A DNA stretch of 64,000 nucleotides. It comes from Ascidiaceihabitans donghaensis (GTDB taxonomy: Bacteria; Pseudomonadota; Alphaproteobacteria; Rhodobacterales; Rhodobacteraceae). Where the stretch lies: positions 2,480,001 to 2,544,000 of the forward strand of contig NZ_OMOR01000001.1 of NCBI RefSeq assembly GCF_900302465.1, in the 5' to 3' direction. The notes beneath the pieces are model-generated. The model was not told the origin of the DNA. It saw only the letters and a list, made by a program, of their open reading frames with translations, and ran no database searches. The position numbers and the translations under genes are program-made. This document shows, in pieces, positions 56,104 to 64,000 of this stretch; the stretch's first letter is position 1, and the number at the start of each line of letters is the position of its first letter.

Positions 56104-57584
56104 GCCAGTCTCCCCTCAAGGGCTGCAACCGCAACACTTGCCTGTTCTGCATCGTCAAAGGGCAACACATCATCGCCGACGATTTGCCCGCTTTCATGAC
56201 CTTTGCCCGCAATCAACAGCGCGTCGCCCGGACCAAGGGTGTCAATGGCCCGCAAAATCGCTTCGGCGCGGTCGCCCACTTCCGTGGCCTCTGGGCAGCC
56301 TTCCATCACCGCCGCGCGGATCAATGCAGGATCCTCAGAGCGCGGATTGTCATCGGTCACAAACACAACATCCGAATTTTCCGCCGCCGCCCGCCCCATC
56401 AAAGGTCGCTTGCCCGCATCCCGGTCCCCGCCAGCACCGACAATTGCCACCAATCGCCCCATCACATGCGGACGCATGGCCGAAAGCGCCGTGGACACCG
56501 CGTCGGGTGTGTGGGCGTAATCCACAAACACCGCAGCCCCATTGGCACGAGTTGCGGCCAATTGCATCCGGCCTCGCACAGTGGTGAGATGTTCAAGCGT
56601 GTCAAAGACATGGTCGGGTTTAGCGCCACAAGCGATTACAAGTGCCGCGGCCAGCATGACATTGTCAGCCTGAAACGCCCCCAAAAGGTTCAAACGCGTC
56701 TGATAGGTTTTTCCCAGATATGAAAAACGCAGGTCCTGCCCCGTCGCATCCATCCGTTGTGCCACCAATTGCAAGTCCGCGCTTGTCCGCCCAACGGTGA
56801 TCAAACCTTGGCCCCGCACCGTTGCAATCGCCACCATATCAACGCCGTGCGCATCATCCATGTTAATGACAGCGGTGCCATCCTCGGGCAGCACGCGCGC
56901 GAACAATCCCGCTTTGGCGTCGAAATAGGCTCCAAATGTTTCGTGATAATCCAGATGGTCTTGGGTGAAATTGGTGAACCCCGCCGCCTTCAGAACAACC
57001 CCGTCCAAACGGCGTTGGTCCAACCCGTGCGAGGACGCTTCCATCGCCGCATGGGTGATGCCTTCAAAAGCTGCCTGTTTCAAAGTGCGGTGCAATGTGA
57101 TCGGTTCTGGTGTTGTGTGGTTCAAAGGGGCAGCCCACGATCCTTCCACCCCCGTGGTGCCAAGGTTGACGGCCTCAATATCCAATTCGTTCCAGATCTG
57201 GCGCACAAACGTGGACACGGATGTTTTGCCATTGGTGCCTGTGACTGCGATCATCGTTTTGGGCTGTGCCCCGAAAAACAAGGCGGCTGTGCGCGCCATG
57301 GTTTCGCGCGGTGTTTCAGACACAACCAACGCCGCATTCCCGTCGCGCAACGCCTCTGCTGCGATCAAAGCACCTTCGGGATCGGTCAAAATGGCCGCCG
57401 CCCCTTTGGCCAACGCGGCTTTTACAAATGTCGCCCCATGGATGTTGCTGCCGGGCATAGCGCAAAACAAGCAGCCCGGACGGACCTCGCGGCTGTCCAC
57501 CGCCATCGACCCCAATACCGGATTCGCGTCCCCCACGGCCATCAGACCCAAAGATTTCAAAGAGATAGAGATCGGAGTGACCAT
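56100..57584 (-). CDS. murE: UDP-MurNAc-tripeptide synthetase MurE (meso-DAP adding)
   Basis: Mur ligase of 494 residues: DSREVRPGCLFCAMPGSNIHGA, MIAVTGTNGKTSVSTFVRQIW, MEASSHGLDQRRL and FVTDDNPRSEDP. The DNPR motif in the last block is the one associated with meso-diaminopimelate specificity. It lies 18 bases after ftsI and overlaps murF by four bases. Confidence 0.97.
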   Translation of the reverse strand: MVTPISISLKSLGLMAVGDANPVLGSMAVDSREVRPGCLFCAMPGSNIHGATFVKAALAKGAAAILTDPEGALIAAEALRDGNAALVVSETPRETMARTAALFFGAQPKTMIAVTGTNGKTSVSTFVRQIWNELDIEAVNLGTTGVEGSWAAPLNHTTPEPITLHRTLKQAAFEGITHAAMEASSHGLDQRRLDGVVLKAAGFTNFTQDHLDYHETFGAYFDAKAGLFARVLPEDGTAVINMDDAHGVDMVAIATVRGQGLITVGRTSADLQLVAQRMDATGQDLRFSYLGKTYQTRLNLLGAFQADNVMLAAALVIACGAKPDHVFDTLEHLTTVRGRMQLAATRANGAAVFVDYAHTPDAVSTALSAMRPHVMGRLVAIVGAGGDRDAGKRPLMGRAAAENSDVVFVTDDNPRSEDPALIRAAVMEGCPEATEVGDRAEAILRAIDTLGPGDALLIAGKGHESGQIVGDDVLPFDDAEQASVAVAALEGRLA

Positions 57585-57602
57585 GCCCGCTGCCTTTTCG
57601 GC

Positions 57603-59390
57603 TCAGTTGCTGCTGGTCAGCGTTATATCAGCCAAGGACACCGGTTCAACGGTTGGACGCATCCCCAACAACGGGGCCACGCGGCGGATCATTTCCGCGG
57701 CAACAGGCACTGCGGTCCAACCCGCGGTGCGACGCGGTTTGTCACCTGATGTCTCGACCGGTTCGTCCAACGTCACAACCAGCACGTATCTGGGGTCATG
57801 GGCGGGAAAAATGGACGCGAACGTCGCAATCACCTTGTCGTCGTAATATCCGCCACGCGGGCGTGGTTTATCGGCGGTGCCGGTTTTGCCACCCACTGCG
57901 TAGCCTTCGACTTCTGCAAAACTGGCTGTGCCTTCGGACACAACCTTACGCAGCATTGTGCGCGCAGCAGAGGCCGCATTGGTGCTCATGACGCGTGGAC
58001 CATGTTTCGCGCCATCCTGTTTCAGAATGGTCGGAGTTACCGCAAATCCGCCATTTGCAATGGCGGCATATCCGGCCGCCAAATGCATGGGCGACGACGA
58101 CAACCCGTGACCGTAAGATATTGTAACAGCAGACAAATCCGTCCAACGTTTGGGCAACAGAGGCTTGCCGCCCGATGCTTCGACAATTTCGAAATCGGTG
58201 GGTTCAAAAAAACCCATGGACTTCAGAAATTCTTTTTGGCGCTTTGACCCGATTTGTAAAACCATTCGGCCCGTGCCCCGGTTCGATGATTTCACGATGA
58301 TATCGGTCACGCTCAGCGTGCCATAGTTCTTGTTGCGGAATTCGCCAATCGGATAACCACCGACGCGCATCGGGCCATCTGTTTTGATCATGGTCGACGG
58401 GTTGACCAACCCAAGGTCTACAGCTTGGGCTGCTGTGAAAATCTTGAACACCGACCCCAATTCATAAACGCCCTGCACAGAACGGTTGAACAAGGGGTCG
58501 TCACCCTTGTCGCCTTGTGTGATCGGGCGTGGTCGGTTGTTGGGATCAAAGTCCGGCAAAGATACAACCGAAATGACTTCGCCGGTGTGCACATCCATCA
58601 AAACGGACGTCGCACCCTTGGCGTTCAGAAGCTTCATGCCACCATAAAGCACGCGTTCGGCTGCGGCTTGCACCGTCAGGTCCAACGACAATTCCAAAGG
58701 CCGGTTGCCATTGGCCGGATCACGCAAATACTCGTCGAAATATTTTTCCACTCCCGCAACGCCGATGACTTCGGCAGCTGACACGCCTTCCTTGCCAAAA
58801 GACGCGCCGCCCATGACGTGTGCGGCCAAAGATCCGTTCGGGTACAAGCGCATGTCGCGCGGCCCAAATAACAGGCCCGGATCGCCAATATCATGTACGG
58901 CCTGCATTTGCTCGGGGCTGATTTTCTTTTTCACCCACAGAAACTTACGCTTTCCTGTGAAGTCCTTTAGCAACCGTGCAGGATCGAGATCGGGAAAAAT
59001 ACCAACCAATGCTTTGGCGGATCCTTCGGGGTCAATCAACTGGTGCGGTTGGGCGTAAAGAGCATGCGTTTCGAAGTTGGTGGCCAGCAAATTGCCATTG
59101 CGGTCTACAATGTCCGCGCGTTGCGCCGAGATTTTCGCCCCTAATGCGGCCGAACGTGGTTCAACCGGATCAGATGTTGCAAGCATTCCCATACGCCCAC
59201 CCACAACGGCAAACGCGCAAAAGAAAAACATGCCCAGCACCAGCAGACGCCCTTCGGCACGGGACCGTGCCCGCGCTTGCATATCTTCATGACGAATGCG
59301 TTTGTTTTCGCGTTCAATCGCGTCCGGGTTCACACCATTTTCACGTGCTTCAAGGATACGGGCCAGAGGGCGTAACGGGATACGGATCAT
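57603..59390 (-). CDS. ftsI: Peptidoglycan D,D-transpeptidase FtsI (PBP3)
   Basis: A class B PBP of 595 residues with an N-terminal membrane anchor (LLVLGMFFFCAFAVVGGRMG), a dimerisation domain (AADIVDRNGNLLATNFE region), and the penicillin-binding domain: SxxK in GSVFKIFT, SxN in KSSNRGTG, and KTG in VGGKTGTADKPR. It cross-links septal peptidoglycan. Overlaps ftsL by four bases. Confidence 0.96.
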   Translation of the reverse strand: MIRIPLRPLARILEARENGVNPDAIERENKRIRHEDMQARARSRAEGRLLVLGMFFFCAFAVVGGRMGMLATSDPVEPRSAALGAKISAQRADIVDRNGNLLATNFETHALYAQPHQLIDPEGSAKALVGIFPDLDPARLLKDFTGKRKFLWVKKKISPEQMQAVHDIGDPGLLFGPRDMRLYPNGSLAAHVMGGASFGKEGVSAAEVIGVAGVEKYFDEYLRDPANGNRPLELSLDLTVQAAAERVLYGGMKLLNAKGATSVLMDVHTGEVISVVSLPDFDPNNRPRPITQGDKGDDPLFNRSVQGVYELGSVFKIFTAAQAVDLGLVNPSTMIKTDGPMRVGGYPIGEFRNKNYGTLSVTDIIVKSSNRGTGRMVLQIGSKRQKEFLKSMGFFEPTDFEIVEASGGKPLLPKRWTDLSAVTISYGHGLSSSPMHLAAGYAAIANGGFAVTPTILKQDGAKHGPRVMSTNAASAARTMLRKVVSEGTASFAEVEGYAVGGKTGTADKPRPRGGYYDDKVIATFASIFPAHDPRYVLVVTLDEPVETSGDKPRRTAGWTAVPVAAEMIRRVAPLLGMRPTVEPVSLADITLTSSN

Positions 59391-59740
59391 GGCTGGTCTC
59401 CGGTGTTGGATACATCAACGGGATTGGTAATGGGCAGCGTTTCGTCGTCTTCAACCACGGGATATGACACTTGATCGATCATGCCGAACTGGTCAGGTGT
59501 GATGGGCAGCAGCCCCAAGCTGTCGAAATTGATGTCGGCCAATTCGCGCAACCGGTCGGGGCGGTTCAGGTAGGCCCATTCCGCCCGCAAAACAGCCAAC
59601 CGCGCATGGCTGGCACGAATTTCTTTACGCAGCTGATCGGTTTCGGCCAAAGACTGTTGCGTGGCATAGTTTTCGCGGTAGGCCCAGAAGGCCAGACCAA
59701 CGACACCTAGAACTGTCAATATATACAATACAGTGCGCAT
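59387..59740 (-). CDS. ftsL: Cell division protein FtsL
   Basis: A small (117-residue) bitopic protein: one transmembrane helix (TVLYILTVLGVVGLAFWAY) followed by a coiled-coil (SLAETDQLRKEIRASHARLAVLRAEWAYLN) and a short Pro/Asp tail. The heptad-like pattern and location between rsmH and ftsI identify it as FtsL, partner of FtsB and FtsQ, despite low sequence conservation. It overlaps rsmH by one base. Confidence 0.88.
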   Translation of the reverse strand: MRTVLYILTVLGVVGLAFWAYRENYATQQSLAETDQLRKEIRASHARLAVLRAEWAYLNRPDRLRELADINFDSLGLLPITPDQFGMIDQVSYPVVEDDETLPITNPVDVSNTGDQP

Positions 59741-60723
59741 TATTTGCCCTCGACCGTCGGCATGCCCAACGCCTTTGCGTCCACCAACCCGCTTGGCGCG
59801 TCTGTGCGTGTCGCCACCCGTAATTTGGCCGATCTTGCTCGCGGGTTCGCCGCAACCTCATCTGCGTCCGCGGCAATCGCCTTGCGCGATTTGACCGTAA
59901 ATTGCGCAGGCAGTTTTTCTGTTTCGGGCGCAAAACGATTGGCGTTGGCCTGATTGCCGGATCGCGCGGTCAAAAAGCGTTTGACCATGCGGTCCTCGAC
60001 GGAATGGAATGTCACAACAGCCAATTGCCCGCCCGGTTTCAGTGCCCGCTCTGCGGCCATAAGCCCCTGAAACAATTCCCCGTATTCGTCATTCACCGCG
60101 ATGCGCAACGCCTGAAAACTACGCGTGGCGGGATGGGATTGATTGGGTTTGGGGCGCGGCAAACAAGATTCTATGATGCCTGCAAGGCGCAATGTGGTCG
60201 TGATAGGTTCAAGCGTCCGTTCGCGTACAATCGCCTTGGCAATCCGGCGAGACGCGCGCTCTTCACCGTAGTGAAACAGAATGGCCGCGATGTGTTCTTC
60301 GGCGCCTTCATTGACGATATCGGCGGCAGACAGCCCATCTTGCGACATGCGCATGTCCAAAGGCCCGTCGCGCATAAAGGAAAAACCTCGCTCGGCCAGA
60401 TCAAGCTGCATAGAGCTAACGCCAAGATCCAGAACCACCCCGTCCAGGTCCTGCGCATAGTCGTCCATCTTAGAAAACACGCCTTGTGTCAGGGTAATAC
60501 GGTCGCCGTAGTCCCCTACCCAAGGGGCGGCCATTTCAAACGCCAATGGGTCGCGGTCCACACCCACGACATGATCCGCGCCAGCATCCAAAAGATGTTT
60601 GGTATAGCCCCCTGCCCCGAACGTGCCATCCAGCCAGCGCCCCTGCACAGGGTCACAGGCTTTGATAATCGCGTTGATCAGCACCGGAATATGTGGCCCA
60701 GTTTCCTGACCGCGGTCCGACAT
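59740..60723 (-). CDS. rsmH: 16S rRNA (cytosine1402-N4)-methyltransferase RsmH (MraW)
   Basis: A 327-residue methyltransferase: [19 protein letters not shown], the AdoMet site [11 protein letters not shown]-type sequence ([19 protein letters not shown]), [22 protein letters not shown] and [17 protein letters not shown]. Modifies N4 of C1402 in the ribosomal P site region. It overlaps mraZ by one base (TAATG-like junction). Confidence 0.97.
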   Translation of the reverse strand: MSDRGQETGPHIPVLINAIIKACDPVQGRWLDGTFGAGGYTKHLLDAGADHVVGVDRDPLAFEMAAPWVGDYGDRITLTQGVFSKMDDYAQDLDGVVLDLGVSSMQLDLAERGFSFMRDGPLDMRMSQDGLSAADIVNEGAEEHIAAILFHYGEERASRRIAKAIVRERTLEPITTTLRLAGIIESCLPRPKPNQSHPATRSFQALRIAVNDEYGELFQGLMAAERALKPGGQLAVVTFHSVEDRMVKRFLTARSGNQANANRFAPETEKLPAQFTVKSRKAIAADADEVAANPRARSAKLRVATRTDAPSGLVDAKALGMPTVEGK

Positions 60724-61214
60724 TATTCCATGTCCCCGTCCAGATAGACAGAAGGATCAAGATCCGGATCGAACCCATCGTCATCCAATGCCGCGATGCT
60801 GTCATCGTAGGCTTCGGGGGTCCAGATTTCGAACGTATCGCCAGAAGACACAAAGCGCGCCATGCCATTCAGACCGATTTTGTCGCGCAGCTTGGCAGGC
60901 AAAACGATGCGGCCTGTATCGTCCACAATCACCTCAACGGATTGCGCGGAATACAAACGCTCCATCGCTTTTCGCTTGGCGGACCCACGTGGGAATTTTG
61001 CAATTTTGTCGTCGACCTCGTCCATGGCTTCTATCGTGAAGCCTTCAAGGTAGTCGCGCGTCGCGCCGCCATAGACAAGGATGATGCGCGGCGGCAAACC
61101 GTCGGTCCAGTCCGGGTCACAGGCTTCGATCACACGGCGAAAAGAGGCCGGTATGGATACCCGCCCCTTCGTGTCGACCTTATGGTCGCTTTCGCCTCTG
61201 AACCTGCGTGCCAC
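60723..61214 (-). CDS. mraZ: Transcriptional regulator MraZ
   Basis: MraZ, 163 residues with the tandem AbrB-like half-domains: [22 protein letters not shown] and ...[16 protein letters not shown], with the D-x3-R motif in each. The start is the GTG at 61214, which gives the usual MARRFRG-type beginning. In E. coli MraZ represses its own cluster by binding TGGGN repeats; two such arrays lie upstream here (61499-61543 and 61672-61696). The rest of the cluster follows without gaps. Confidence 0.93.
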   Translation of the reverse strand: MARRFRGESDHKVDTKGRVSIPASFRRVIEACDPDWTDGLPPRIILVYGGATRDYLEGFTIEAMDEVDDKIAKFPRGSAKRKAMERLYSAQSVEVIVDDTGRIVLPAKLRDKIGLNGMARFVSSGDTFEIWTPEAYDDSIAALDDDGFDPDLDPSVYLDGDME

Positions 61215-61277
61215 TGGCCTGCTTCCGTCCCTTGTTTGCGTGCGCGTCCGCACTGAATTCATGTCCCCGTGGTGGAT

Positions 61278-61320
61278 GTAAAAACGGCGGGTTGATCTGC
61301 TGCCACTGATCAACCCGCCG
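61278..61320 (-). terminator. Strong intrinsic terminator in the mraZ leader
   Basis: CGGCGGGTTGATC (61285-61297) and GATCAACCCGCCG (61308-61320) form a perfect 13-bp stem with a 10-base loop; in the direction of mraZ transcription it is followed by GTTTTTAC. It is 64 bases upstream of the mraZ start, in the same direction, so RNA polymerase must pass it to express the cluster. Confidence 0.9.
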
Positions 61321-61490
61321 CCATTGTCCCGCTTGGCGGGAAGTCCAGCTGCGCGCGCCACCTGGGGGGATGTCTGCTCGCTCGCGCGCCGGATCTCTTG
61401 GTCTGATGAAAGCGAGGTGCCTGTATGAAACCTGCTAGAGTTTTGTTTTTGTGTGGGGTCGTTTGGTGCCCCGTGGTCTCGTTCTCATCC
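61279..61490 (-). ncRNA. Candidate attenuated leader RNA of the dcw cluster (UpsM-like)
   Basis: In Rhodobacter sphaeroides the mraZ 5' leader ends at a terminator and yields the abundant small RNA UpsM (about 200 nt). Here the same layout is seen: a ~200-base noncoding stretch ending exactly at the terminator, with a further hairpin TCCCGC/GCGGGA at 61328-61342. The 5' end is my estimate from length; no promoter sequence is certain. No reading frame of note is present. The stretch 61215-61727 otherwise holds only these regulatory features. Confidence 0.55.
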
Positions 61491-61498
61491 GATGCACT

Positions 61499-61543
61499 AG
61501 GGATGCCATGGGAATGCATGGGCTGACAAGGGATTATTTGGGT
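61499..61543 (+). promoter_or_regulatory. MraZ-box array 1 (five GGG units, 10-bp period)
   Basis: Units of the form (A/T)GGGN start at 61499, 61509, 61519, 61529 and 61539, each followed by a five-base spacer: AGGGA, TGGGA, TGGGC, AGGGA, TGGGT. Known MraZ sites in E. coli are three TGGGN repeats with five-base spacers. The units are on the strand opposite mraZ, about 290 bases before its start and next to the likely start of the leader RNA. Confidence 0.75.
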
Positions 61544-61671
61544 AGAATGGTACTACAGGTGGTTATCGAGAGGTCTGAAAAACAAGATATTGTGGTGAAA
61601 TCGGGGAGTTCTGTGGCTCAAATTGGGATTTGTGTCTACACAAACACTACATCTGGTGCCAGCAGAACATA

Positions 61672-61696
61672 CCCCAAAGCTGCCCATGAATTCCCA
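61672..61696 (-). promoter_or_regulatory. MraZ-box array 2 (three TGGGN units)
   Basis: Read on the minus strand, TGGGA (61696-61692), TGGGC (61686-61682) and TGGGG (61676-61672) are spaced by exactly five bases, the canonical three-unit MraZ box and in the same orientation as mraZ. A partial pair (TGGGA, TGGTA) recurs at 61842-61828, sharing the 13-base block CCATGAATTCCCA with array 2. Confidence 0.7.
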
Positions 61697-61727
61697 AAAA
61701 AATTTAATTATTTTTAGGAGGCAATTG

Positions 61728-61835
61728 ATGTTCTCTTTACGTTCTCGCGCTGGATACGTCACATATCGCGAAGTGCGCACGCATTCCAAGCAAATTTTGC
61801 ACTTTGATTCGCGCAAATCGCTACAAATACCATGA
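61728..61835 (+). CDS. Possible 35-aa small protein with a perfect RBS
   Basis: TAGGAGG lies 6 bases before the ATG at 61728, a textbook Shine-Dalgarno sequence rare in this window. The frame encodes MFSLRSRAGYVTYREVRTHS then KQILHFDSRKSLQIP and stops at 61835. The peptide is basic and not obviously membrane-bound. It lies between the two MraZ-box sites, diverging from mraZ. It may be a real small gene, a leader peptide, or chance. Confidence 0.35.
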   Translation: MFSLRSRAGYVTYREVRTHSKQILHFDSRKSLQIP

Positions 61836-61940
61836 ATTCCCATAACGGGTTGGCGATTAAATATTCCATTCGAACGACGATTGACCGTCCTTGTACAAGC
61901 ATCCAGGCGTCGCTTATGGTTAGAAAAACTGAAAACGATT

Positions 61941-62684
61941 ATGACAAACATCCTTACATTGCTGCGCGACAGTTGGCGGCTGGTTTCTCAAAACTTCACA
62001 AAAACCGCCTCCCTATGCGCTTTACCCATCCTGCTCATTGTTCTGAGCGGTGCTGTTCTTTTCGGTACGCAGCACCTCTTGCCAAAGGCAACGTTTCTTG
62101 CCATTTCGCCTATCCCCAAAATCATCTCATGGGGCATTTACTTCATCGCTGTCGTGCTTTTGGCCGTGCGTTGGCACCGCTATGCTCTGCTGGGCACTGC
62201 AAGCACGAAAATCAACACGACCTCTGCCTTCGCGCCTTTCAAAAAATATGCCCTCAACTCGGTCATCTTTTTCGTAATTGTGTTATTCTCAGCGCTTGCA
62301 GTTATGGCGATATGGGCGATTGTCTTTACGCTGACTGGAACGACAGAAAGTATCGTCCGCTCACCAGTGCAAATGCTTCTTCCGGTTTTGATGTATTTAG
62401 TCGCAATTTGGATTGGATTGCGCATCTCATTAATCCTACCCGCCGCATCACTTGAAAAAAAGATGTCCATAAAAGACAGCTGGGCCGCGACGGCCACAAT
62501 AAAGTGGGCAGCCTTCGCAGCCTACTTGATAATCTTCATTGCTTTCACACTCATAGGAATACTCCTGAATGAAGCGATAGGGGAAATCGGTAAGAGCTTT
62601 GTAGCCTTTGCTCAAACCCTATTTTCACTAAGCCTAATTAGAGTAATCTACGCTAAGCTCGTGCAAAACGACACAGCGGCTTAA
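61941..62684 (+). CDS. AT-rich polytopic membrane protein (247 aa)
   Basis: The likely start is the ATG at 61941 (MTNILTLLRDSWRLVSQNF); 20 more residues are open upstream. About six hydrophobic segments: ASLCALPILLIVLSGAVLF, IISWGIYFIAVVLLAV, YALNSVIFFVIVLFSALAVM, LLPVLMYLVAIWIGL, WAAFAAYLIIFIAFTLIGIL, and FVAFAQTLFSLSLI. Base composition is clearly AT-richer than the neighbours, suggesting recent acquisition or relaxed selection. It converges with apbC with a 4-base overlap of the two coding ends. No family recognised. Confidence 0.72.
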   Translation: MTNILTLLRDSWRLVSQNFTKTASLCALPILLIVLSGAVLFGTQHLLPKATFLAISPIPKIISWGIYFIAVVLLAVRWHRYALLGTASTKINTTSAFAPFKKYALNSVIFFVIVLFSALAVMAIWAIVFTLTGTTESIVRSPVQMLLPVLMYLVAIWIGLRISLILPAASLEKKMSIKDSWAATATIKWAAFAAYLIIFIAFTLIGILLNEAIGEIGKSFVAFAQTLFSLSLIRVIYAKLVQNDTAA

Positions 62685-63751
62685 GCCATCCCACCGTCAA
62701 TCAAGCCTTTGGCGATCTGCGCATAGGCCTGCGCCATCGGCCCGTCGCCTGCTGCAATCGGTGTGCCGCCGTCGCCCGCAAGGCGCGTGTCCAGATCAAT
62801 CGGCAACGCCCCAAGCAATGGCACGCCCATCTTGTCGGCCTCGGCGGCAACTCCGCCCTGCCCGAAAATCTGATGTTCTGACCCGCAATCGGGGCAGACA
62901 AACATCGACATGTTTTCGATCAGGCCCAGTACTGGCGTCTTGAGCGTCGCAAACATATCCAGTGCCTTGCGCGCATCAATCAGCGCCACGTCTTGCGGCG
63001 TGGACACCACAATCGCGCCTGTCAGCTCGGACTTGGTACATAGTGTCAGTTGCACGTCACCTGTGCCCGGGGGCAAATCGACAAGCAGAACATCCAGTTC
63101 GCCCCACTCCACCTGCCCCAGCATTTGCTGTAACGCCCCCATCAACATAGGGCCACGCCAAACCACCGCCTTGCCTTCTTCCATCATGAAACCGATAGAC
63201 ATCAGCGTCACACCATGAGCGTGCAAGGGAATGATCGTTTTGCCATCCGGCGACGCGGGGCGTTTGTTCACACCCATCATACGCGGTTGCGAGGGGCCGT
63301 AGATGTCGGCGTCCAGCAGGCCAACTTTGCGGCCCTGTTTGGCCAAGGCGACGGCAAGGTTTGAAGACACAGTAGATTTGCCGACGCCACCCTTGCCCGA
63401 TCCAATCGCCAAAATGCGCTGTACGCCGGACGGCTTGGTTGGGCCGTCTTGTGGCTTGGGGTGGCCCCCGATTTTCAAGTTGGGCGGCGGGGCTTTTGCG
63501 GCGGGGCCATGCGCTGTCAATGCGGCAGACACTTTAGACACCCCGTCCAATTCCATCACAACGGCTTCTGCGGCTTTGCGCGCCCCTTCCATCTGGGCGG
63601 CGATTTCGGGCGACGGTGCCTCAACCACAAAACTGACGCTGTCGCCGTTGATCGTGACTGCTCGGATCATGTCCCGACTGACCAGTGTATCGCCGCCAGG
63701 CAGCCCCACACGGGACAAAGCGGATAGGACGTCTTCTTTGGTCACGGACAT
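62681..63751 (-). CDS. apbC: Mrp/ApbC family Fe-S carrier ATPase
   Basis: The start MSVTKEDVLSALSRVGLPGG at 63751 gives 356 residues. The N-terminal ~90 residues are a DUF59/MIP18-like domain; the ATPase follows with the deviant Walker A IGSGKGGVGKSTVSSNLAV and VLLVDLPPGTGDVQLTL; and the two Cys of CPDCG (MSMFVCPDCGSEHQ) that bind the cluster are present. It carries or inserts [4Fe-4S] clusters. The frame is open 60 bases upstream of 63751 with non-family sequence. Confidence 0.94.
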   Translation of the reverse strand: MSVTKEDVLSALSRVGLPGGDTLVSRDMIRAVTINGDSVSFVVEAPSPEIAAQMEGARKAAEAVVMELDGVSKVSAALTAHGPAAKAPPPNLKIGGHPKPQDGPTKPSGVQRILAIGSGKGGVGKSTVSSNLAVALAKQGRKVGLLDADIYGPSQPRMMGVNKRPASPDGKTIIPLHAHGVTLMSIGFMMEEGKAVVWRGPMLMGALQQMLGQVEWGELDVLLVDLPPGTGDVQLTLCTKSELTGAIVVSTPQDVALIDARKALDMFATLKTPVLGLIENMSMFVCPDCGSEHQIFGQGGVAAEADKMGVPLLGALPIDLDTRLAGDGGTPIAAGDGPMAQAYAQIAKGLIDGGMA

Positions 63752-63890
63752 ATGGCGCGTCTCCTTTAATGTAGTCACTGGTGTAATTGTGCTTTTTGAA
63801 CAAAAGAACAAGGCATTCCGTCAAGGCCTACTTAATTCGCAAACCGCATTAATATTAAGCATTTGAATTTCAAGGTTAATGCTATGCAAT

Positions 63891-63905
63891 TGCTGCATGG
63901 CAGCA
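63891..63905. promoter_or_regulatory. TGCTGC-N3-GCAGCA palindrome (PhaR-like)
   Basis: TGCTGC (63891-63896), ATG, GCAGCA (63900-63905) is a perfect inverted repeat containing CTGC-N3-GCAG, the core described for PhaR, the regulator of polyhydroxyalkanoate granule genes in Paracoccus. Further TGC-rich DNA follows (GTGCAGGCGCAGCA near 63923). It lies about 90 bases before a start codon at the right edge. This assignment is tentative. Confidence 0.35.
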
Positions 63906-63992
63906 TTGAAAAACTAATCATTGTGCAGGCGCAGCATTGGCATATGTTACCCCTAACGAACGACGCAGTAGCCAACGAAAGACGAGATAATC

Positions 63993-64000
63993 ATGGCATA
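63993..64000 (+). CDS. Start of a gene running off the right edge
   Basis: ATGGCATA at the end of the window is preceded by GACGAGATAATC, an acceptable RBS context, and by a promoter-like AT-rich gap of about 240 bases. Only two codons are visible, so the product cannot be named. Confidence 0.35.

Noticed and set aside
61321-61740. RNase P RNA, SRP RNA or tmRNA upstream of mraZ
   Set aside because: None of the conserved blocks of these RNAs is present; the stretch fits an attenuated leader instead.
1-64000. CRISPR array, prophage or integrative element
   Set aside because: No regularly spaced repeats, no phage structural genes, no integrase and no tRNA attachment site were seen.

Overview
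The window is a continuous stretch of an alphaproteobacterial chromosome, most likely a marine member of the Rhodobacterales (Roseobacter group). This rests on the gene content and order: a dcw cluster running mraZ to ftsZ and then lpxC, bamD and recN; cobS and cobT separated by a racemase-like gene; DUF2484, DUF3422 and DUF2256 proteins; CtrA-type TTAA-N7-TTAA boxes; and moderate GC. I see no prophage, CRISPR array, rRNA or convincing tRNA.

Bases 1-8450 are housekeeping and accessory metabolism: a partial DUF3422 gene, an alpha/beta-hydrolase-like protein, pntAB transhydrogenase, an isoprenylcysteine-methyltransferase-like protein, an SDR, a REP-associated transposase relative (RAYT) that has lost its catalytic residues and sits between GGTGCACC palindromes, a class I glutamine amidotransferase and a GlcG/HbpS protein. 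Bases 8450-19100 hold a photolyase/cryptochrome tightly coupled to a DUF2256 mini-gene, pepN, a second SDR, a lytic transglycosylase, several unknowns, a CtrA box, and a cluster of mobile or repeat DNA (a 285-bp MITE-like element, a 26-bp relic of the same ends, and one copy of a three-copy intergenic repeat) in front of gatB.

Bases 19100-33800 carry gatB, a cysteine-rich Hcp-like secreted protein, a class III cyclase, a thioesterase, a DUF4177 protein, bolA, a J-domain protein, an atypical response regulator (Asp to Glu at the phospho-site) with a CtrA box upstream, cobS / racemase-like / cobT, an aminopeptidase P, a DUF427 protein and a ClC channel.

Bases 33900-61500, read on the minus strand, form the cell envelope and division region: mraZ-rsmH-ftsL-ftsI-murE-murF-mraY-murD, an interruption of two plus-strand genes (HI0933-type flavoprotein and a polytopic membrane protein) and a peroxiredoxin-like gene, then ftsW-murG-murC, six very small membrane-protein genes, murB-ddl-ftsQ-ftsA-ftsZ, then lpxC, bamD and recN. 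From ftsW through murB every junction is a 4-base stop/start overlap, so the six mini-genes are translationally embedded between the murein precursor enzymes. Upstream of mraZ lie 10-bp-periodic TGGG arrays that match known MraZ boxes, and a leader with a strong intrinsic terminator that resembles the UpsM small RNA of Rhodobacter sphaeroides.

The right end holds a strong-RBS 35-codon ORF, an AT-richer membrane protein, apbC/mrp, and a regulatory region leading into a gene that starts at the window edge. The observations I rate highest are the mini-membrane cassette, the mraZ control region, the catalytically dead RAYT, the Asp-to-Glu response regulator and the MITE cluster.
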